Assembly (NCBI GenBank): GCA_002494215.1
Contig: DLBF01000080.1
Span: 1-5,811 of the forward strand
Length of the DNA stretch: 5,811 nt
Direction: 5' to 3'
DNA from: Prevotellaceae bacterium UBA7028
Lineage (GTDB): Bacteria; Bacteroidota; Bacteroidia; Bacteroidales; Bacteroidaceae
Under the pieces are notes generated by a model. The model searched no databases, was not told where the DNA came from, and saw nothing but the letters and a program-made list of their open reading frames with translations. Positions 3,887-5,811 of the stretch are shown in pieces. Every line of letters begins with the position of its first letter. Positions within the stretch are counted from its first letter, which is position 1. Made by a program: the position numbers and the translations under genes.

Positions 3887-5704
3887 ATGATGGACTCTTT
3901 AGAGACTAATGTAACTACTGCCACAGAGCAGTCTTCTGAGATCACAGAGATGAATGCAGCACCTGCAGAACCCGCAACACCTGCTGCACCTGTTTACACC
4001 ACCAAAGAGGAGGTTGTTAATCGCGTAAAGGAAATCGCCCAGAGCGAGGAACTGGCAGAGAAGCAAGAACTTGACTTGCTGAAACAACTCTTCTACAAGT
4101 TTCACAACAACGACATACAAGAGGCACGCAATGCCTTTATAGAAGGCGGTGGCGAACCCGAGAAGTTCGAACCGCAGATAGATCCTCTGGAACCCGAGTT
4201 CCGCGCATCCATGCAGTTGATTCGCGACCGCAGAGCTGCCGCACAAGAGGAACTGGAACGCCAGAAGGCAGAAAACCTGAAGAGAAAACTGGAGATTCTG
4301 GACCGCATACAACAATTGGCCTCCACACCAGAGGAAGCAAACAGCGCCTTTGACGAGTTCAAGGCTCTGCAGGCCGAATGGAAAGAGATTAAGCAGGTGC
4401 CTGCTGAGCGTGCCACAGAATTGTGGAAGAACTACCAGCTATACGTTGAGCAGTTCTATGATTTGCTGAAGTTAGGACACGAGTTGCGCGACTACGACTT
4501 CCGCAAGAACCTGGAGACCAAGACACGTCTGTGCGAAGAAGCTGAGGCACTGATAGAGGCTCCCGAGGTGGTAGCAGCCTACAACCAGATGCTGATACTG
4601 AATCAGGAATGGAAAGAGACAGGTCCCGTTGCCCGTGAACTCCGCGAGGAGATTTGGAACCGCTTCAAGACTGCCACCACAGCAATATACAAGCGTCATC
4701 AGGACTTCTTCGAGGCTCGCAAGGCCAAGGAGGAGGAGAACCTAAACCAGAAGACCGCCTTGTGCGAACAGATAGAGGCTATCTCAACAGATGATTTGAA
4801 GACCTCTTCCGACTGGGACGAGATGACCAAGAAGATTATTGAGATGCAGGCTACTTGGAAGACCATCGGCTTTGCACCCCAAAAGATGAATACAGCTATC
4901 TTCGAGCGCTTCCGCAAGGGATGCGACGCATTCTTCGAGAAGAAGGCTCAGTTCTTCCAGGCCCTCAAGGAAAGCCTGAACGAGAATCTGGCCAAGAAGA
5001 AGGAGCTGGTTGAGAAGGCAGAATCCCTGAAGGACAGCACAGAATGGCGCAGCACTGGCGATATCCTTATCAGATTGCAGAAGCAGTGGAAGGAGATCGG
5101 CAATGTGCCCCACAAGTATTCAGAGGAACTCTGGAAGCGCTTCGTTGGCGCTTGCGACCAGTTCTTCGAGGCTCGTCAGCAGGCAACAGCAGGTGTCCGC
5201 GATGAGCAGAATGCCAATAAGGAGGAGAAGCAGAACATCATAGAGCGCCTGAAGGAACTGGCGGCCAAGGAAGGCGAGGAAATTATTCAGGAGGTGAAAG
5301 AACTGCAGAAGAAGTGGAACGAAGTTGGACACGTTCCCTTCCGCGACAAGGACCGCCTCTATAAGGAATATCGCGAGGTTTGCGATAAGATCTACGGTGC
5401 CCTGAGCGCTTCTCACGCTAAGCGTCACTTGAATAACTTCCGCAACAACCTGGCTCAGAAGATCGAGAAGGAAGGCGGTAGCCTCAGCAATGAGCGCCAG
5501 CGCATGATGCGTGCCTATGAGCGTATGCGCGACGAGCTGAATACCTACGAGAACAACCTGGGCTTCCTCAGCAGCAACAGCAAGAAGGGCAACTCACTGG
5601 TTGATAGCATGAAGAAGAAGGTTGAGAAGCTACGCGACGAACTCTCTCTGCTGGCTCAGAAAATCAAGGCTGTTGACGAGCAGATAGCCAACGAAGGAAA
5701 GTAA
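3887..5704 (+). CDS. DUF349 repeat protein, five alpha-helical repeats, cytosolic
   Basis: The protein has 605 residues, is highly charged, and has no signal peptide or membrane segment. Residues 1-40 are an Ala/Pro/Thr/Glu-rich, probably disordered leader. Residues 40-200 are mostly helical and include the first repeat. Five copies of the DUF349 pattern are visible, each with a Trp-Lys-x-x-Gly-x-x-Pro-like core followed by a helix ending in an aromatic pair. The core Trp residues are 165, 242, 324, 401 and 477, giving spacings of 77, 82, 77 and 76. The third to fifth copies are best conserved (TWKTIGFAP, QWKEIGNVP, KWNEVGHVP). The last 70 residues look like coiled coil (KKKVEKLRDELSLLAQK, 576-592). 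Two adjacent ATGs (3887, 3890) are possible starts. DUF349 has no firmly assigned biochemical function, and its repeats suggest a scaffold or binding protein. The gene ends 16 bases before a strong terminator. Confidence 0.9.
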   Translation: MMDSLETNVTTATEQSSEITEMNAAPAEPATPAAPVYTTKEEVVNRVKEIAQSEELAEKQELDLLKQLFYKFHNNDIQEARNAFIEGGGEPEKFEPQIDPLEPEFRASMQLIRDRRAAAQEELERQKAENLKRKLEILDRIQQLASTPEEANSAFDEFKALQAEWKEIKQVPAERATELWKNYQLYVEQFYDLLKLGHELRDYDFRKNLETKTRLCEEAEALIEAPEVVAAYNQMLILNQEWKETGPVARELREEIWNRFKTATTAIYKRHQDFFEARKAKEEENLNQKTALCEQIEAISTDDLKTSSDWDEMTKKIIEMQATWKTIGFAPQKMNTAIFERFRKGCDAFFEKKAQFFQALKESLNENLAKKKELVEKAESLKDSTEWRSTGDILIRLQKQWKEIGNVPHKYSEELWKRFVGACDQFFEARQQATAGVRDEQNANKEEKQNIIERLKELAAKEGEEIIQEVKELQKKWNEVGHVPFRDKDRLYKEYREVCDKIYGALSASHAKRHLNNFRNNLAQKIEKEGGSLSNERQRMMRAYERMRDELNTYENNLGFLSSNSKKGNSLVDSMKKKVEKLRDELSLLAQKIKAVDEQIANEGK

Positions 5705-5720
5705 AATATATTATATTATA

Positions 5721-5762
5721 TGTAAAAATAAAGCCCTCATTCCTGAGGGCTTTATTTTTACA
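5721..5762. terminator. Bidirectional intrinsic terminator between convergent genes
   Basis: A perfect 19-bp inverted repeat (5721-5739 with 5744-5762) surrounds a TTCC loop. The inner part of the stem is GC-rich (GCCCTCA/TGAGGGC) and the outer part gives A-runs on the left and T-runs on the right, so each strand reads as a stem followed by T residues. It lies 16 bases after the DUF349 stop and one base beyond the stop of the converging minus-strand gene, and so serves both. Confidence 0.93.
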
Positions 5763-5763
5763 A

Positions 5764-5811
5764 TTACTTGCAAGCAGGGCACCAGGGCTTGAGCTGCTGG
5801 AAGAAGTCGTT
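5764..5811 (-). CDS. C-terminal end of an unidentified minus-strand gene (partial)
   Basis: The last 15 codons and a TAA stop (5766-5764) are present, reading NDFFQQLKPWCPACK. The rest lies beyond the window. Three signs support a real gene: it stops right at the edge of the shared terminator, the frame is open to the window end, and the tail contains a CPAC pair of cysteines. CxxC also occurs in thioredoxin-fold and metal-binding proteins, but at an extreme C-terminus it is more likely a small metal or redox tail. I cannot assign a family from 15 residues. Confidence 0.6.
   Translation of the reverse strand, partial: NDFFQQLKPWCPACK

Noticed and set aside
1..5811. A hidden defence, toxin-antitoxin or mobile system
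   Set aside because: Each long reading frame with family features is housekeeping or a simple membrane protein, and no nuclease, transposase, reverse transcriptase or toxin motif was seen.

Overview
The window looks like a chromosomal segment of a Bacteroidales bacterium, most likely Prevotella or a close relative. The evidence is Bacteroidetes-type promoters (TAnnTTTG at -7, one with a TTTG 20 bp upstream), A-rich leaders without Shine-Dalgarno sequences, and the KsgA, CorA and DUF349 protein types. No RNA gene, CRISPR array, insertion sequence or phage gene is visible.

Layout. On the minus strand, a GTG-started lysylphosphatidylglycerol-synthase-TM-like (UPF0104/YbhN-type) membrane protein (589-1587) is joined through a TGATG stop/start overlap to a small three-helix membrane protein of unknown function (47-589). 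A 160-bp divergent intergenic region follows. It holds a five-unit heptamer repeat and two TAnnTTTG boxes with an identical 12-bp core. On the plus strand, rsmA/ksgA (1748-2581, a 16S rRNA dimethyladenosine transferase) comes next. The 2582-2848 gap holds an octamer repeat, a second five-unit heptamer repeat, a promoter, and a short leader gene that appears to carry a one-base frameshift. corA (2849-3775) starts three bases after that leader gene stops. A five-repeat DUF349 protein (3887-5704) follows, and a perfect 19-bp hairpin at 5721-5762 ends it. The hairpin also serves a convergent minus-strand gene of which only the last 15 codons are present.

How the genes work together. They are mostly housekeeping: ribosome maturation (RsmA), Mg2+ or related divalent-cation uptake (CorA), a DUF349 protein of unknown role, and an envelope-linked membrane pair. 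I see no defence, secretion or biosynthetic system. The most notable content is non-coding. The two heptamer repeats have unrelated units but the same plan: five units, a transition at position 5 of unit 3, a TT-ending unit 5, then a -7 box 4-5 bp later. A third period-7 stretch overlaps the rsmA stop codon and supplies its last residues. The second notable item is the broken leader gene coupled to corA.
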